Shown piece by piece: positions 51,801 through 59,692 of a DNA stretch of 64,000 nucleotides. This DNA is from an uncultured Muribaculaceae bacterium (lineage in GTDB: Bacteria; Bacteroidota; Bacteroidia; Bacteroidales; Muribaculaceae), in NCBI GenBank assembly GCA_910587425.1, contig CAJUKU010000010.1:1-64000 (forward strand), given 5' to 3'. Each line of letters starts with the position of its first letter. The first letter of the stretch is position 1. The notes beneath the pieces were generated by a model, which made no database searches, was not told where the DNA came from, and saw only the letters and a program-made list of their open reading frames with translations. Made by a program: the position numbers and the translations under genes.

Positions 51801-52084
51801 ACAACAACGGTGTGGAGGCTGTAGCCGCCGGCTGGCCGGATGAGAAGGACAAGGGCGAGAATGTGCTCGACCTGATATCGTCGCACAAGGTGGATCTGGT
51901 GGTCAACATACCGAAGAACCACTCACGCCGCGAGCTCACAAACGGTTACCGCATACGCCGCTGGGCTATCGACCACAATATACCGCTCATAACCAACGCA
52001 CGTCTTGCCGGAGCTTACATCAAAGCATTCCTAAACCGTCCGGTGGAGACTATCGCTATCACCCCCTGGAGCGAATACAAATAA
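48869..52084 (+). CDS. carB: Carbamoyl-phosphate synthase large subunit
   Basis: The 1071-residue enzyme makes carbamoyl phosphate for arginine and pyrimidine synthesis. Two homologous ATP-grasp halves are visible. The first has KVLLLGSGALKIGQAGEFDYSGSQA at the start and GIVGECNIQYAFNAETNDYRIIEINARLSRSSALASKA near 270-310. The second has NIVVLGSGAYRIGSSVEFDW near 560 and FNIQYLAKDNDVKVIECNLRASRSFPFVSK near 820-850. A C-terminal MGS-like allosteric domain follows. The small subunit carA is not adjacent. A GTG at 48857 is an alternative start. Confidence 0.97.
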   Translation: MAMKKVLLLGSGALKIGQAGEFDYSGSQALKALREEGISTVLINPNIATIQTSEGVADQVYFLPVTPYFVEEVIKKERPDGILLAFGGQTALNCGTELYLNGTLERYGVKVLGTSVEAIMITEDRDLFVKKLNEIEVKTPVSQAVESIDDAVEVAHRIGYPVMVRSGYALGGLGSGICTNDAEFRAHCESALAYSRQILVEESLKGWKEIEFEVIRDANDHCFTVVPMENFDPLGIHTGESIVVAPIVSLRPEQISMLEEIARRVVRHIGIVGECNIQYAFNAETNDYRIIEINARLSRSSALASKASGYPLAFVAAKLALGYTLDQIGEMGTPNSAYEAPKVDYMIVKIPRWDLTKFAGVDREIGSSMKSVGEIMSIGKSFEEIMQKGLRMIGQGMHGFVGNNDIEFADLDHALEHPTDLRIFAIAEALQRGYTIERIVELTKIDRWFISRLDNIVRYAAHLAEFDSIEKIDRATMHEAKRLGFSDFQIARLVENPKGKMDDEVMRVRKHRKSLDVLPAVQRINTVASEYPDLTNYLYVTYGSVTHAIPYGMNAGNNIVVLGSGAYRIGSSVEFDWCSVNAATTCRRLGYRSIMINYNPETVSTDYDMCDRLYFDELSFERVMDIIELESPKGVIVSVGGQIPNNLAMKLYGSHVPVLGTSPVSIDRAENRHKFSAMLDQLGIDQPRWKELTTEEDIRDFVSEVGFPVLVRPSYVLSGAAMNVCHDYDEMHRFLAQAAKVSKEYPVVVSEFLQNAKEIEFDAVARNGEIVEYAISEHVEFAGVHSGDATLVFPAQKIYMATARRIKRISARIAKELNISGPFNIQYLAKDNDVKVIECNLRASRSFPFVSKVLKKNFIADATRIMLGEKVEPTDSSTFDIDYIGVKASQFSFARLHKADPVLGVDMSSTGEVGCLGRDFDEALLNAMLSVGNHVPQGGVLVSSGDVRGKVDMLDACRRLAEHGYKIYATEGTAQFLNNNGVEAVAAGWPDEKDKGENVLDLISSHKVDLVVNIPKNHSRRELTNGYRIRRWAIDHNIPLITNARLAGAYIKAFLNRPVETIAITPWSEYK

Positions 52085-52109
52085 TAAACTCCTCTTTTTA
52101 ACGGAAGAA

Positions 52110-53129
52110 ATGAATATAGCAATTGTAGGCGCAAGTGGCGCCGTAGGTCAGGAGTTCCTCCGGGTGCTCGACCAGCAGAATTTCCCTATCGATGAGCTTA
52201 CGCTTTTCGGTTCACAGCGCAGTGCCGGACGCAGTTATACATTCCGTGGCAAGCAGTACACCGTTAAGCTCCTCCAGCACAACGATGATTTCCGCGGAAT
52301 AGACATCGCATTCGTATCAGCCGGTGGCGGCACCTCGCAGGAGTTTGCCGAGACCATCACCAAGCATGGCACACTGATGATCGACAACTCGAGCGCTTTC
52401 CGTATGGATAAGGATGTGCCGCTTGTGGTTCCGGAAGTGAACGGCGACGATGCCTTCAACACTCCCCGCGGCATAATAGCCAACCCGAACTGCACCACTA
52501 TACAGATGGTGGTGGCTCTGAAGCCTATCAACGATCTCAGCCCGATCCGCCGTGTGCATGTGGCTACCTATCAGGCTGCCTCCGGTGCCGGTGCCGCTGC
52601 TATGGATGAGCTTGTCGAGCAGTATGCGCAGCTCGGACGCGGAGAGGAGCCCACGGTGGAGAAATTCGCCTATCAGCTCGCCTACAACGTCATCCCACAG
52701 GTCGATGTGTTCACCGACAACGGTTACACCAAGGAGGAGATGAAGATGTTCAACGAGACGAAGAAGATCATGCATGCTCCCGATCTGAATGTCAGCGCAA
52801 TGTGTGTCCGTGTGCCTGTCATGCGTGCCCACAGCGAGGCTGTATGGATAGAGACGGAGCGTCCCATAAGTGTCGAGGAGGCACGTGAGGCATTTGAGAA
52901 GGGGGAAGGGCTTGTGGTTATCGACAATCCCGCAGCCAAGGAGTACCCCATGCCGCTTCCCACTGCCGGACTCGATCCTGTCTATGTAGGGCGTATCCGT
53001 AAGGATATTACCTGCGAGAATGGACTGACGTTCTGGATCGTTGGCGACCAGATTAAGAAAGGTGCCGCTCTCAATGCCGTGCAGATCGCCCAGTATCTGA
53101 TAGCCCACGGCAAGAAGTTCGGTAAGTAA
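52110..53129 (+). CDS. asd: Aspartate-semialdehyde dehydrogenase
   Basis: The 339-residue enzyme reduces aspartyl phosphate to the semialdehyde for lysine, threonine and methionine. It begins NIAIVGASGAVGQEFLRVLDQ, the NADP loop. The catalytic Cys lies in NPNCTTIQMVVALKPI near residue 131. ATYQAASGAGAAAMDEL and the late CVRVPVMRAHSEAVWIE contain the substrate residues. It follows carB by 25 nt and may be co-transcribed. Confidence 0.97.
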   Translation: MNIAIVGASGAVGQEFLRVLDQQNFPIDELTLFGSQRSAGRSYTFRGKQYTVKLLQHNDDFRGIDIAFVSAGGGTSQEFAETITKHGTLMIDNSSAFRMDKDVPLVVPEVNGDDAFNTPRGIIANPNCTTIQMVVALKPINDLSPIRRVHVATYQAASGAGAAAMDELVEQYAQLGRGEEPTVEKFAYQLAYNVIPQVDVFTDNGYTKEEMKMFNETKKIMHAPDLNVSAMCVRVPVMRAHSEAVWIETERPISVEEAREAFEKGEGLVVIDNPAAKEYPMPLPTAGLDPVYVGRIRKDITCENGLTFWIVGDQIKKGAALNAVQIAQYLIAHGKKFGK

Positions 53130-53154
53130 GAAAGGAAATAATATAAGATCGAAC

Positions 53155-53188
53155 GCGCCACGCGTGTGATAAGCCGCACGCGTGGCGC
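53155..53188 (+). terminator. Hairpin between asd and the antiporter gene
   Basis: GCGCCACGCGTG (53155-53166) pairs exactly with CACGCGTGGCGC (53177-53188), followed by TGTTC only. It contains a possible GTG start at 53166, which argues for the later ATG at 53205. Confidence 0.55.
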
Positions 53189-53204
53189 TGTTCATAGGTT
53201 CAGA

Positions 53205-55385
53205 ATGGCGCTTGTCCCACATATCCCTGCCGCCACACCGATGCTCACTGCACCGGTGCCGATTTTCCTTGCCGTTCTCCTTATAATACTCATTGCGCCG
53301 ATCCTGCTGAACAAGTTGAAGATACCGCATATAGTGGGGCTTATCGCGGCGGGAGTGGTTGTGGGTCCATACGGTCTGAACCTCCTGGCGCGCGACATGA
53401 GTTTCGAGGTGTTCGGGCAGGTCGGTATCCTCTACCTGATGTTTCTGGCGGGAGTGGAGATTGATATGTACCACTTGCGGAAAAATCTCCGTAAAGGGGT
53501 CGTATTCGGACTCTATACATTCCTTATCCCGCTTGCATTGGGTGCAGTCGCCGCAGGCGTCCTGCTCGGGCTTGAACCGCTCACGGCGGTGCTGATGGCA
53601 TCGATGTTTGCCGCCCATACGCTTATAGCATATCCTATTGTATCGCGTTTCGGGCTGACCCGTCAGCCTGCGGTTGTGATAGCGATTGCGGGAACAATCT
53701 TTACAGTGCTTGGCTCGCTCATAGTGCTTGCGGCTGTCGTAGGTGTGTGCCGTACAGGTGAGTTCCGAATATCCGCAATACTCCGTTTGCTCGGCTCGCT
53801 TGTGGTCTACTGTGTAGCCCTGACTTATCTCTACCCGCGCATCACGAGGTGGTTTTTCAAGCATTGGAATGACAATATCCTCCAGTACATCTATGTGATC
53901 GCCATGATGTTCATAGCGGCGCAGCTTGCGCTGTGGGCAGGGATTGAAGGGGTATTCGGAGCATTCTTCGCCGGTATTGTCCTGAACCGTTACATACCTG
54001 CGAAATCTCCGCTGATGAGCCGTATAGAGTTTGTCGGCAACGCATTGTTCATCCCCTACTTCCTGATAGGCGTAGGTATGCTTATTAATATAGGAGTGGT
54101 ATTGCGTGGATGGAGCACGCTGTATGCCGCAGGTGTGATGACGGCGGTGGCTATGGCATGCAAATGGCTTGCGGCTTTCGCGACGCAGCGCACATACCGT
54201 ATGCGCAATGTTGACAGGTCGATGCTTTACCAGTTGTCGAACGCCCATACGGCTGTGGCGCTCGCGGTGGTGACCATTGGTTACGGAATGGGGCTGTTCG
54301 ACGAGGTGATACTCAACGGCACGGTGATCATGATACTGATTACCTGTACTGTATCGAGCATGGGCACAGCGCGTGCTGCGTCGAGAATGAAGATCCTGGC
54401 ATTGTCGGACGATGCCGTGGCGACCGGTCAGGCGAAACGCCGGCACCGGCAGAATGTGCTCATACCGATAGCCAATCCGATGACGGCACCCGAACTGGTG
54501 GATCTTGCATTGCTGATGCGTGGCACAGCCGAGGGTGAGGTGTACGGATTGCATGTGCGCAACGATAATTCTGCTTCATCGCGTGCAGTAGGGCGCAATT
54601 CGCTCGATATCGCCGAGCAGGTGGCATCGAGCGTCGATGTCCGCCTTGTTCCTCTCGACCGCTACGACCTTAACTTTGTCACCGGTGTTATAAACACTAT
54701 AGAGGAACGTGATATCGACCGTGTCATAATCGGGTTGCACCGCCGTCTGAACGTGATCGACTCTTTCTTCGGTGACAAACTTACCAACCTGCTGCGCGCC
54801 ACCAACAAGATGGTGGTGATAACCCGCTGCTTCATCCCGATCAATACGATGACGCGCATTGTCGTAGCGGTTCCACAGAGCGCACAGTATGAGACAGGTT
54901 TCTCAGAGTGGGTGACAGCTTTAGGCAATCTCACCGCACAGCTTGGCTGCCGTATGATAGTGTGCTGCTACGAATCCACCCGTAAGGCATTCCAGGCGGT
55001 AATCCATTCGCGCCGTTTCGACATACGCTGCGAATACAGGCTGATAGAGCAGTGGGACGATTTCATACTGCTCGCCAACAAGATCATGGACGATGATCTC
55101 TTTGTGGTCATAAACGCACGCCGTGCGTCGGTGTCGCACACCGGTGATCTTGACACGCTTCCTACCTTCCTCCAGCGCTATTTCGCGCAGAACAACCTTA
55201 TTGTCATCTATCCTGAGCAGTTCGGCGAGCAGGCTGATGAGATAGCCATGACAGACACGATGGCTGCCGACGTGGTGAGCGCACCCTCTCCGCTCTGGTT
55301 GCGCGGTGTGGCGCTATGGCGACGTGTCGCAGGAATATACCGCCGCCTGACCCATGGCTCGCGCAGCCGCCGTCTGGATCTCTGA
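53205..55385 (+). CDS. Cation:proton antiporter with C-terminal universal-stress-like domain
   Basis: The 726-residue protein has about 12 membrane helices in its first 410 residues, with KIPHIVGLIAAGVVVGPYGLNLL and AGVEIDMYHLRKNLRKGVVFGLYTF typical of CPA2/KefB-type exchangers. VEGVFG-like GIEGVFGAFFAGIVLNRYIP near 245 and SNAHTAVALAVVTIGYGMG near 345 fit the transport core. The C-terminal 300 residues are cytoplasmic and resemble paired universal stress domains (NVLIPIANPMTAPELVDLALLM, DRVIIGLHRRLNVIDSFFG). The ion is unknown. Confidence 0.88.
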   Translation: MALVPHIPAATPMLTAPVPIFLAVLLIILIAPILLNKLKIPHIVGLIAAGVVVGPYGLNLLARDMSFEVFGQVGILYLMFLAGVEIDMYHLRKNLRKGVVFGLYTFLIPLALGAVAAGVLLGLEPLTAVLMASMFAAHTLIAYPIVSRFGLTRQPAVVIAIAGTIFTVLGSLIVLAAVVGVCRTGEFRISAILRLLGSLVVYCVALTYLYPRITRWFFKHWNDNILQYIYVIAMMFIAAQLALWAGIEGVFGAFFAGIVLNRYIPAKSPLMSRIEFVGNALFIPYFLIGVGMLINIGVVLRGWSTLYAAGVMTAVAMACKWLAAFATQRTYRMRNVDRSMLYQLSNAHTAVALAVVTIGYGMGLFDEVILNGTVIMILITCTVSSMGTARAASRMKILALSDDAVATGQAKRRHRQNVLIPIANPMTAPELVDLALLMRGTAEGEVYGLHVRNDNSASSRAVGRNSLDIAEQVASSVDVRLVPLDRYDLNFVTGVINTIEERDIDRVIIGLHRRLNVIDSFFGDKLTNLLRATNKMVVITRCFIPINTMTRIVVAVPQSAQYETGFSEWVTALGNLTAQLGCRMIVCCYESTRKAFQAVIHSRRFDIRCEYRLIEQWDDFILLANKIMDDDLFVVINARRASVSHTGDLDTLPTFLQRYFAQNNLIVIYPEQFGEQADEIAMTDTMAADVVSAPSPLWLRGVALWRRVAGIYRRLTHGSRSRRLDL

Positions 55386-55412
55386 TGCGCGCGTATTTTT
55401 GTAATTCACAGC

Positions 55413-55443
55413 TTGACGGTTTGCTGTCAATGACGTAACTTTG
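55413..55443 (+). promoter_or_regulatory. Promoter for the LOG-family gene
   Basis: TTG (55413-55415), a 20-nt spacer and TAACTTTG (55436-55443) form an exact promoter; the -7 box covers a possible TTG start at 55441, so the ATG at 55474 is used. Confidence 0.7.
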
Positions 55444-55473
55444 CACTCTAAACAGCCTGTAAATACCCCCGCG

Positions 55474-56031
55474 ATGGTTGAAAATAAAGAGAAAGCAATA
55501 TGCGTCTACGGTGCCTCAAACGATGATATCGCCGCCTGCTACAAAGATGCTGCCCGCGAACTGGGGCGACTTGTCGCCGAGTCGGGTCGGATCCTTGTGA
55601 GCGGAGGAGGGCGTGGCGGTCTGATGGCAGCAGCTATCGAGGGGGCTGTCGCAGCCGGAGGATTTACAGTCGGTGTGCTTCCCGGTTTTATGGTGGAGCG
55701 TGGGTGGCAGCATCCGTCGCTCTCGCGCATGATAACCACTCCCGATATGCATTCACGCAAACGCACTATGGCTGATCTTGCCTGCGGTGTGGTGGCAATG
55801 CCCGGCGGTGTCGGCACGCTTGAAGAGCTTATGGAGATTATCACCTGGCGGCAGCTGGGGCTTTTCGCCGGGAAAGTCGTCATACTTAATACTGAAGGTT
55901 TCTACAACCCGCTTCTTGAGATGCTTGATCAGTGCACGCGTCTCGGATTTATGCGCCATGGCTCTGAGCCACTCTGGAGTGTGGCGGCGACACCTTCTGA
56001 AGCTATTAAACTGTTGGATGCCGATGCCTGA
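55474..56031 (+). CDS. LOG family protein (TIGR00730, cytokinin riboside 5'-monophosphate phosphoribohydrolase-like)
   Basis: The 185-residue protein has the Rossmann start KAICVYGASNDDI, the loop LVSGGGRGGLMAAAIEGAV near 40-58, and the hallmark MPGGVGTLEELMEIITWRQLG near 108-128. LOG proteins cleave the ribose-base bond of certain nucleotide monophosphates; the bacterial substrate is often AMP. It shares a short overlap with the DUF4271 gene downstream. Confidence 0.92.
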   Translation: MVENKEKAICVYGASNDDIAACYKDAARELGRLVAESGRILVSGGGRGGLMAAAIEGAVAAGGFTVGVLPGFMVERGWQHPSLSRMITTPDMHSRKRTMADLACGVVAMPGGVGTLEELMEIITWRQLGLFAGKVVILNTEGFYNPLLEMLDQCTRLGFMRHGSEPLWSVAATPSEAIKLLDADA

Positions 56032-56908
56032 CGAACCTTCGGCGCTTTTCGGCGCACAATCAGTGGCAGAGGCGGTGCCTTCAGCAACTGTGTCGCCCGA
56101 CACACTCGGCGTGACTCATGCTGCCGGGCGTGCTGTGCTGCCTGCGCCGTTTGATACGACACACTGCAGGGAGCTCGACGCCCCTTCCGACAGGCTTACG
56201 TGGTATGCTACCGGACGCGTGCCGTACACACGCGGCATGGAGGCTATTCCGCGCCCGCAGATGCCGGGAAATGATACCGGTGTCATGGCTATGCTCATGG
56301 CACTGCTCATGCTTCTTGCGCTGAACTGCCGCAATTACGCCACATTTTTCAAGACGTTCACAGCTGATCTGCTGAAAGTGCGTGAGCGTGACAATATATT
56401 TGACGATCATACGCTGTCGGAAACCCGTATAATAATCTCACTGCTGCTGTCGCTTTGCGTCTGTGAGGGCATTCTTCTATTCTCGGCGGTTTCAGAGCAA
56501 GGAGCGGCACTTCCTGCGTCAATGTCGGTATGTATAGCTGCGCTTACGGTTGCTGCAGGAGTGTATTACTGTTGGCAATTCGCCGCCTATGCCGCAGTAG
56601 GCTATCTGTTCACGGCTCCATGGCTTGCAAAGCAGTGGTTGCGTGGCTTCAATGCGTCGCAGGCTCTGCTGGGACTGTTTCTGTTGATTCCGGCAATGGG
56701 TGTGCTGTTCCGTCCGGAGGCTACCGAAGGATTTCTGATAGCTTCCGGTATGCTGTATGTCACGGCTCGCCTGATATTCATCTGCAAAGGGTTTAAAATT
56801 TTTTACCACAATAGTTTTTCGCTAATCTACTTTATTTTGTACCTTTGCACCCTGGAAATCGTGCCGCTGATCTTCATCTATCGCGGCTTACTTTTTCTCA
56901 GAGGTTAA
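56018..56908 (+). CDS. DUF4271 family membrane protein
   Basis: The 296-residue protein has a soluble, Pro/Ala-rich N-terminal 90 residues (RLTWYATGRVPYTRGMEAIPRPQ). Membrane helices then run from about residue 88 (GVMAMLMALLMLLALNCRNYATFFKT) to the end (IYFILYLCTLEIVPLIFIYRGLLF). This matches DUF4271, conserved in Bacteroidetes directly upstream of the hemD-rnpA-yidD group. Its function is unknown. The start at 56018 overlaps the LOG gene by 14 nt; the ATG at 56024 is equally possible. Confidence 0.82.
   Translation: MPMPDEPSALFGAQSVAEAVPSATVSPDTLGVTHAAGRAVLPAPFDTTHCRELDAPSDRLTWYATGRVPYTRGMEAIPRPQMPGNDTGVMAMLMALLMLLALNCRNYATFFKTFTADLLKVRERDNIFDDHTLSETRIIISLLLSLCVCEGILLFSAVSEQGAALPASMSVCIAALTVAAGVYYCWQFAAYAAVGYLFTAPWLAKQWLRGFNASQALLGLFLLIPAMGVLFRPEATEGFLIASGMLYVTARLIFICKGFKIFYHNSFSLIYFILYLCTLEIVPLIFIYRGLLFLRG
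56840..56847 (+). promoter_or_regulatory. -7 element inside the DUF4271 gene for hemD
   Basis: TACCTTTG matches exactly and lies in the coding end of DUF4271, 145 nt before hemD. It may supply a separate transcript for hemD-rnpA-yidD. Confidence 0.4.
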
Positions 56909-56991
56909 GCACTGATTCTCAATTCTTTCATTGCTGACACCACTCCCCGAGACACAATAAAAGCTAAAAACGCTCTAAACACACGACGGTA

Positions 56992-57753
56992 GTGAAAGTA
57001 AAAAAAATTCTCGTTTCCCAGCCGAAGCCGACATCCGAGAAGTCACCCTACTTCGAGATTGCCGACAAATATGGCGTGGACATTGAGTTTCGTCCATTTA
57101 TCAAGGTTGAGGGTCTGACTGCAAAGGAATTCCGCCAGTCGAAGATCAACATTGCCGATTTCACGGCCATCATATTCACCGCGCGCACGGCGATCGACCA
57201 TTTCTTCCGTCTCGCCGAGGAGATGCGTGTGAGCATACCCGACACGATGAAGTATTTCTGCACCACGGAGTCGATAGCTCTTTACCTTCAGAAGTACATA
57301 GTGTACCGCAAACGTAAGATTTTCCACGGCAGCACAGGCAAGCTCGACGAGCTGTTACCGTTCCTAAAGAAGCACAACAAGGAGAAATTCCTTTTCGCTG
57401 TCAGCGATGTGCACAAGGATGAGACAAACATACTCGACAGCATCGGTCTTGATTACACAAAGGCTGTGATGTACCGCACGGTAAGCAATGATTTTGCCGC
57501 CGACGAGCCGTTTGATTACGACATGCTCATATTCTTCAGCCCCGCAGGTATCGACTCGCTCCTGAAGAATTTCCCCGACTTCAAGCAGGATGAGGTCAAG
57601 ATCGGATGCTTCGGCAAGACCACAGCCAAGGCTGTGAAGGATGCCGGTCTGCGTCTTGATATCGAGGCTCCTTCGGAGACTTCTCCCTCCATGACCGCCG
57701 CTCTCGATAACTTCCTGAAGAACAGCGCAGCTGCCGAGAAGGCAGGAAAATGA
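56992..57753 (+). CDS. hemD: Uroporphyrinogen-III synthase-like protein
   Basis: The 253-residue protein begins at a GTG (VKVKKILVSQPKPTSEKSPYFEIADKYGVDIEF) and shows the two-lobe HemD plan. FTAIIFTARTAIDHFFRLAEEM near 55 and DMLIFFSPAGIDSLLKNFPDF near 178 carry the substrate-facing segments, followed by CFGKTTAKAVKDAGLRL. HemD closes the tetrapyrrole ring in haem synthesis. Bacteroidetes members near rnpA are assigned to this family although other haem genes are absent nearby, so the activity is not certain. Confidence 0.8.
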   Translation: MKVKKILVSQPKPTSEKSPYFEIADKYGVDIEFRPFIKVEGLTAKEFRQSKINIADFTAIIFTARTAIDHFFRLAEEMRVSIPDTMKYFCTTESIALYLQKYIVYRKRKIFHGSTGKLDELLPFLKKHNKEKFLFAVSDVHKDETNILDSIGLDYTKAVMYRTVSNDFAADEPFDYDMLIFFSPAGIDSLLKNFPDFKQDEVKIGCFGKTTAKAVKDAGLRLDIEAPSETSPSMTAALDNFLKNSAAAEKAGK

Positions 57754-57784
57754 TCCTCTGCGCAGCGCGTCCGTTACTGTAACA

Positions 57785-58228
57785 ATGCCTCATACCCTAC
57801 GCCTGTACAAGCGCGAGCGGCTTTGCTCGCTGACGGCTATAAACAGATTATTCTCACCGGCATCACCCGGTGAGAATAAAACTATTATGGCATACCCTTG
57901 GCGTGCGGTGTGGCGCCGTCGTCCGGATGCTGAGCCTGTAGCCGGGGGTGCGCCGGCTGAGGAGTGCGGGCATGATGTGCGGTTTCTCATAAGCGTTCCC
58001 AAACGTAAGCTGCGCCATGCCGTCGACCGTGTGACGATGCGTCGCCGCTGTCGTGAGGCGTATCGCCTTAACCGGGCGTGCATAGACGCCGGAGTGAATG
58101 CTGACCTTGCATTCATATATATAGCCGACACTCTTACCGATTATAAGTATACGGAGCGTGCGGTGCGCAAGATTCTCACCCGTCTCAGCCAGGGATTCGA
58201 TCCCGGTTGCAGCAACTCCGCGGAGTGA
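57785..58228 (+). CDS. rnpA: Ribonuclease P protein component
   Basis: The 147-residue basic protein assists the RNase P RNA in cutting tRNA leaders. It begins RLYKRERLCSLTAINRLF, and carries FLISVPKRKLRHAVDRVTMRRRCREAYRLNR, the RNA-binding RNR motif with its Arg cluster. It is longer than many RnpA proteins because of a Pro/Ala/Gly insertion (RRRPDAEPVAGGAPAEECGHD). A perfect 12-bp hairpin (57849-57878) lies inside the gene. It joins yidD by TGATG. Confidence 0.93.
   Translation: MPHTLRLYKRERLCSLTAINRLFSPASPGENKTIMAYPWRAVWRRRPDAEPVAGGAPAEECGHDVRFLISVPKRKLRHAVDRVTMRRRCREAYRLNRACIDAGVNADLAFIYIADTLTDYKYTERAVRKILTRLSQGFDPGCSNSAE
57849..57878. other. Perfect 12-bp hairpin inside rnpA
   Basis: TATTCTCACCGG (57849-57860) and CCGGTGAGAATA (57867-57878) are exact complements around a 6-nt loop, encoding residues about 22-31. 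It may affect expression of rnpA or be a remnant of a repeat. Confidence 0.5.
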
Positions 58229-58461
58229 TGGCGCAGCTGTTGCGGCGAGTGTTCACCACACTCCTTATAATTCCGGTGAGGTTTTACCAACTCTGCATCT
58301 CGCCTATGTTTCCTCCGGTGTGCCGTTTCACTCCTACCTGCAGCCAGTATGCGGTTGAGGCGTTGCGTAAGCATGGACCGTTGCGCGGTCTTTGGCTGGC
58401 GGTGAAGCGTATATGCCGTTGCCACCCGTGGGGTGGTTCAGGATATGACCCTGTGCCATGA
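58228..58461 (+). CDS. yidD: Membrane protein insertion efficiency factor YidD
   Basis: The 77-residue protein matches YidD: LIIPVRFYQLCISPMFPPVCRFTPTCSQYAVEALRKHG, then RGLWLAVKRICRCHPWGGSGYDPVP. The conserved cysteines and CHP(W)GGSGYDPVP ending are complete. YidD is a membrane-associated factor that helps the YidC insertase. It lies next to rnpA, overlapping it by one base as TGATG, and overlaps the TatD-like gene by 4 nt. Confidence 0.95.
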   Translation: MAQLLRRVFTTLLIIPVRFYQLCISPMFPPVCRFTPTCSQYAVEALRKHGPLRGLWLAVKRICRCHPWGGSGYDPVP

Positions 58462-59069
58462 TCACTGATTGCCATACTCACCGGACTGACGCACGCGACG
58501 CTATAATAAATGTGTCGCCTGACTTCACGGAGTTCCTTCCCGGACGGTTCTACTCTGTCGGGATTCATCCGTGGCTGACGGCAGAAATGGCGGCTGAGGG
58601 TATTGAGAGGCTTATGGAACTTCTGCCCGTAGCAGCACGCCGTAGCGATGTCGTGGCGATAGGGGAGTCAGGCTTCGACCATCTGCGTGGCGGCGACATG
58701 GGATTGCAGAGAGAGCTTTTCAATCTGCATGCCCGACTTGCCGATGATCTTGGGAAGCCGTTGATAATACATTGCGTCCGCGCATGGAATGATCTTTTGC
58801 ACGCGCGGCGCGACATGGATCCGCATGCTCCATGGATAGTGCATGGCTTCCGTGGCAAACCTGAGCTTGCCCGACAGCTTACCGATGTCGGAATGTACAT
58901 ATCGCTCGGTGAGCGATTCAATCCGGCTACAGCGCCTGTAATACCTCCGGAGCGATTGCTTGTGGAGACCGATGAGTCGGATCAGCCTATCGATGCCATA
59001 GCTGCGGCTGTCAGCCCCACGGCGCTCGGCGATGCCGCCCGCAATCTTCAAAAAATACTCACTCTCTGA
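58458..59069 (+). CDS. TatD family metal-dependent hydrolase
   Basis: The 203-residue protein has the TIM-barrel start DCHTHRTD with metal-binding His pair, SVGIHPWL near 33, GESGFDHLR near 68 with Glu and Asp, PLIIHCVRAWNDLL near 102, and VHGFRGKPELARQL near 127, ending ETDESDQPI. These correspond to the metal and catalytic sites of TatD DNases. It is shorter than E. coli TatD (about 260 residues), as is usual in Bacteroidetes. ATGA links it to yidD. Confidence 0.88.
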   Translation: MITDCHTHRTDARDAIINVSPDFTEFLPGRFYSVGIHPWLTAEMAAEGIERLMELLPVAARRSDVVAIGESGFDHLRGGDMGLQRELFNLHARLADDLGKPLIIHCVRAWNDLLHARRDMDPHAPWIVHGFRGKPELARQLTDVGMYISLGERFNPATAPVIPPERLLVETDESDQPIDAIAAAVSPTALGDAARNLQKILTL

Positions 59070-59071
59070 CT

Positions 59072-59692
59072 ATGATACGAAATCTGCTTTTTGATCTTGG
59101 TGGCGTGATTATGGATATACGCCGCGAACGTTGCATCGAGGCTTTCCGCGACCTCGGTATGGCTGAACCGGGACAGTTTCTCGGCGAATATGTTCAGGCG
59201 GGTCCGTTCGGGGCGCTTGAGGCGGGAGAGATCACTCCCGCGCAATTCCGCGACGAGTTGCGCCGTTATCTTCCGTCAGGCACTACCGACACGCAGATCG
59301 ATGTGGCTTTCGAGCGTTTCCTCATAGGGGTTCCCGTGCACCGGCTGCAGGCATTGGAGCGGCTGCGCGAGAGATACCGCCTGTTTCTGCTATCCAATAC
59401 CAATGAGATAATGTGGAACTCCATGATCGCCGCCGAATTCCGCAAGGAGGGGCATGATATAGCGCATTATTTTGACGGTACACTCACATCGTTTGAGGCT
59501 CGTTCGATGAAGCCCGATGCCGCCATATTCCGCATTGCTGAGCAGAAATTCGGCATAAAGCCCGGAGAGACGCTATTTCTTGACGATTCGGCATCAAATA
59601 CGGAGGCTGCCGCAGCACTCGGTTTCGCTGTAATGACAGTGCCTCCGGGAAGTGAATTCATGACACTGCTCAAAGCAGCCCATTATGCCTGA
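59072..59692 (+). CDS. HAD family phosphatase
   Basis: The 206-residue enzyme has motif I DLGGVIMDI at 8-16, though the usual second Asp is offset, so the exact nucleophile pair (Asp8) should be read with care. Motif II LLSNTNEIMW lies near 110, motif III Lys in SMKPDAAIF near 148, and motif IV FLDDSASN near 171. This is the HAD-IA (YihX-like) group of sugar-phosphate phosphatases. It lies 2 nt after the TatD-like gene and overlaps ribF by 8 nt. Confidence 0.88.
   Translation: MIRNLLFDLGGVIMDIRRERCIEAFRDLGMAEPGQFLGEYVQAGPFGALEAGEITPAQFRDELRRYLPSGTTDTQIDVAFERFLIGVPVHRLQALERLRERYRLFLLSNTNEIMWNSMIAAEFRKEGHDIAHYFDGTLTSFEARSMKPDAAIFRIAEQKFGIKPGETLFLDDSASNTEAAAALGFAVMTVPPGSEFMTLLKAAHYA

Noticed and set aside
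52317..54554. A 745-codon open frame on the minus strand opposite asd and the antiporter
   Set aside because: It is antisense to two clear genes, has His/Arg/Tyr-rich composition typical of a shadow frame, and shows no recognisable domain.
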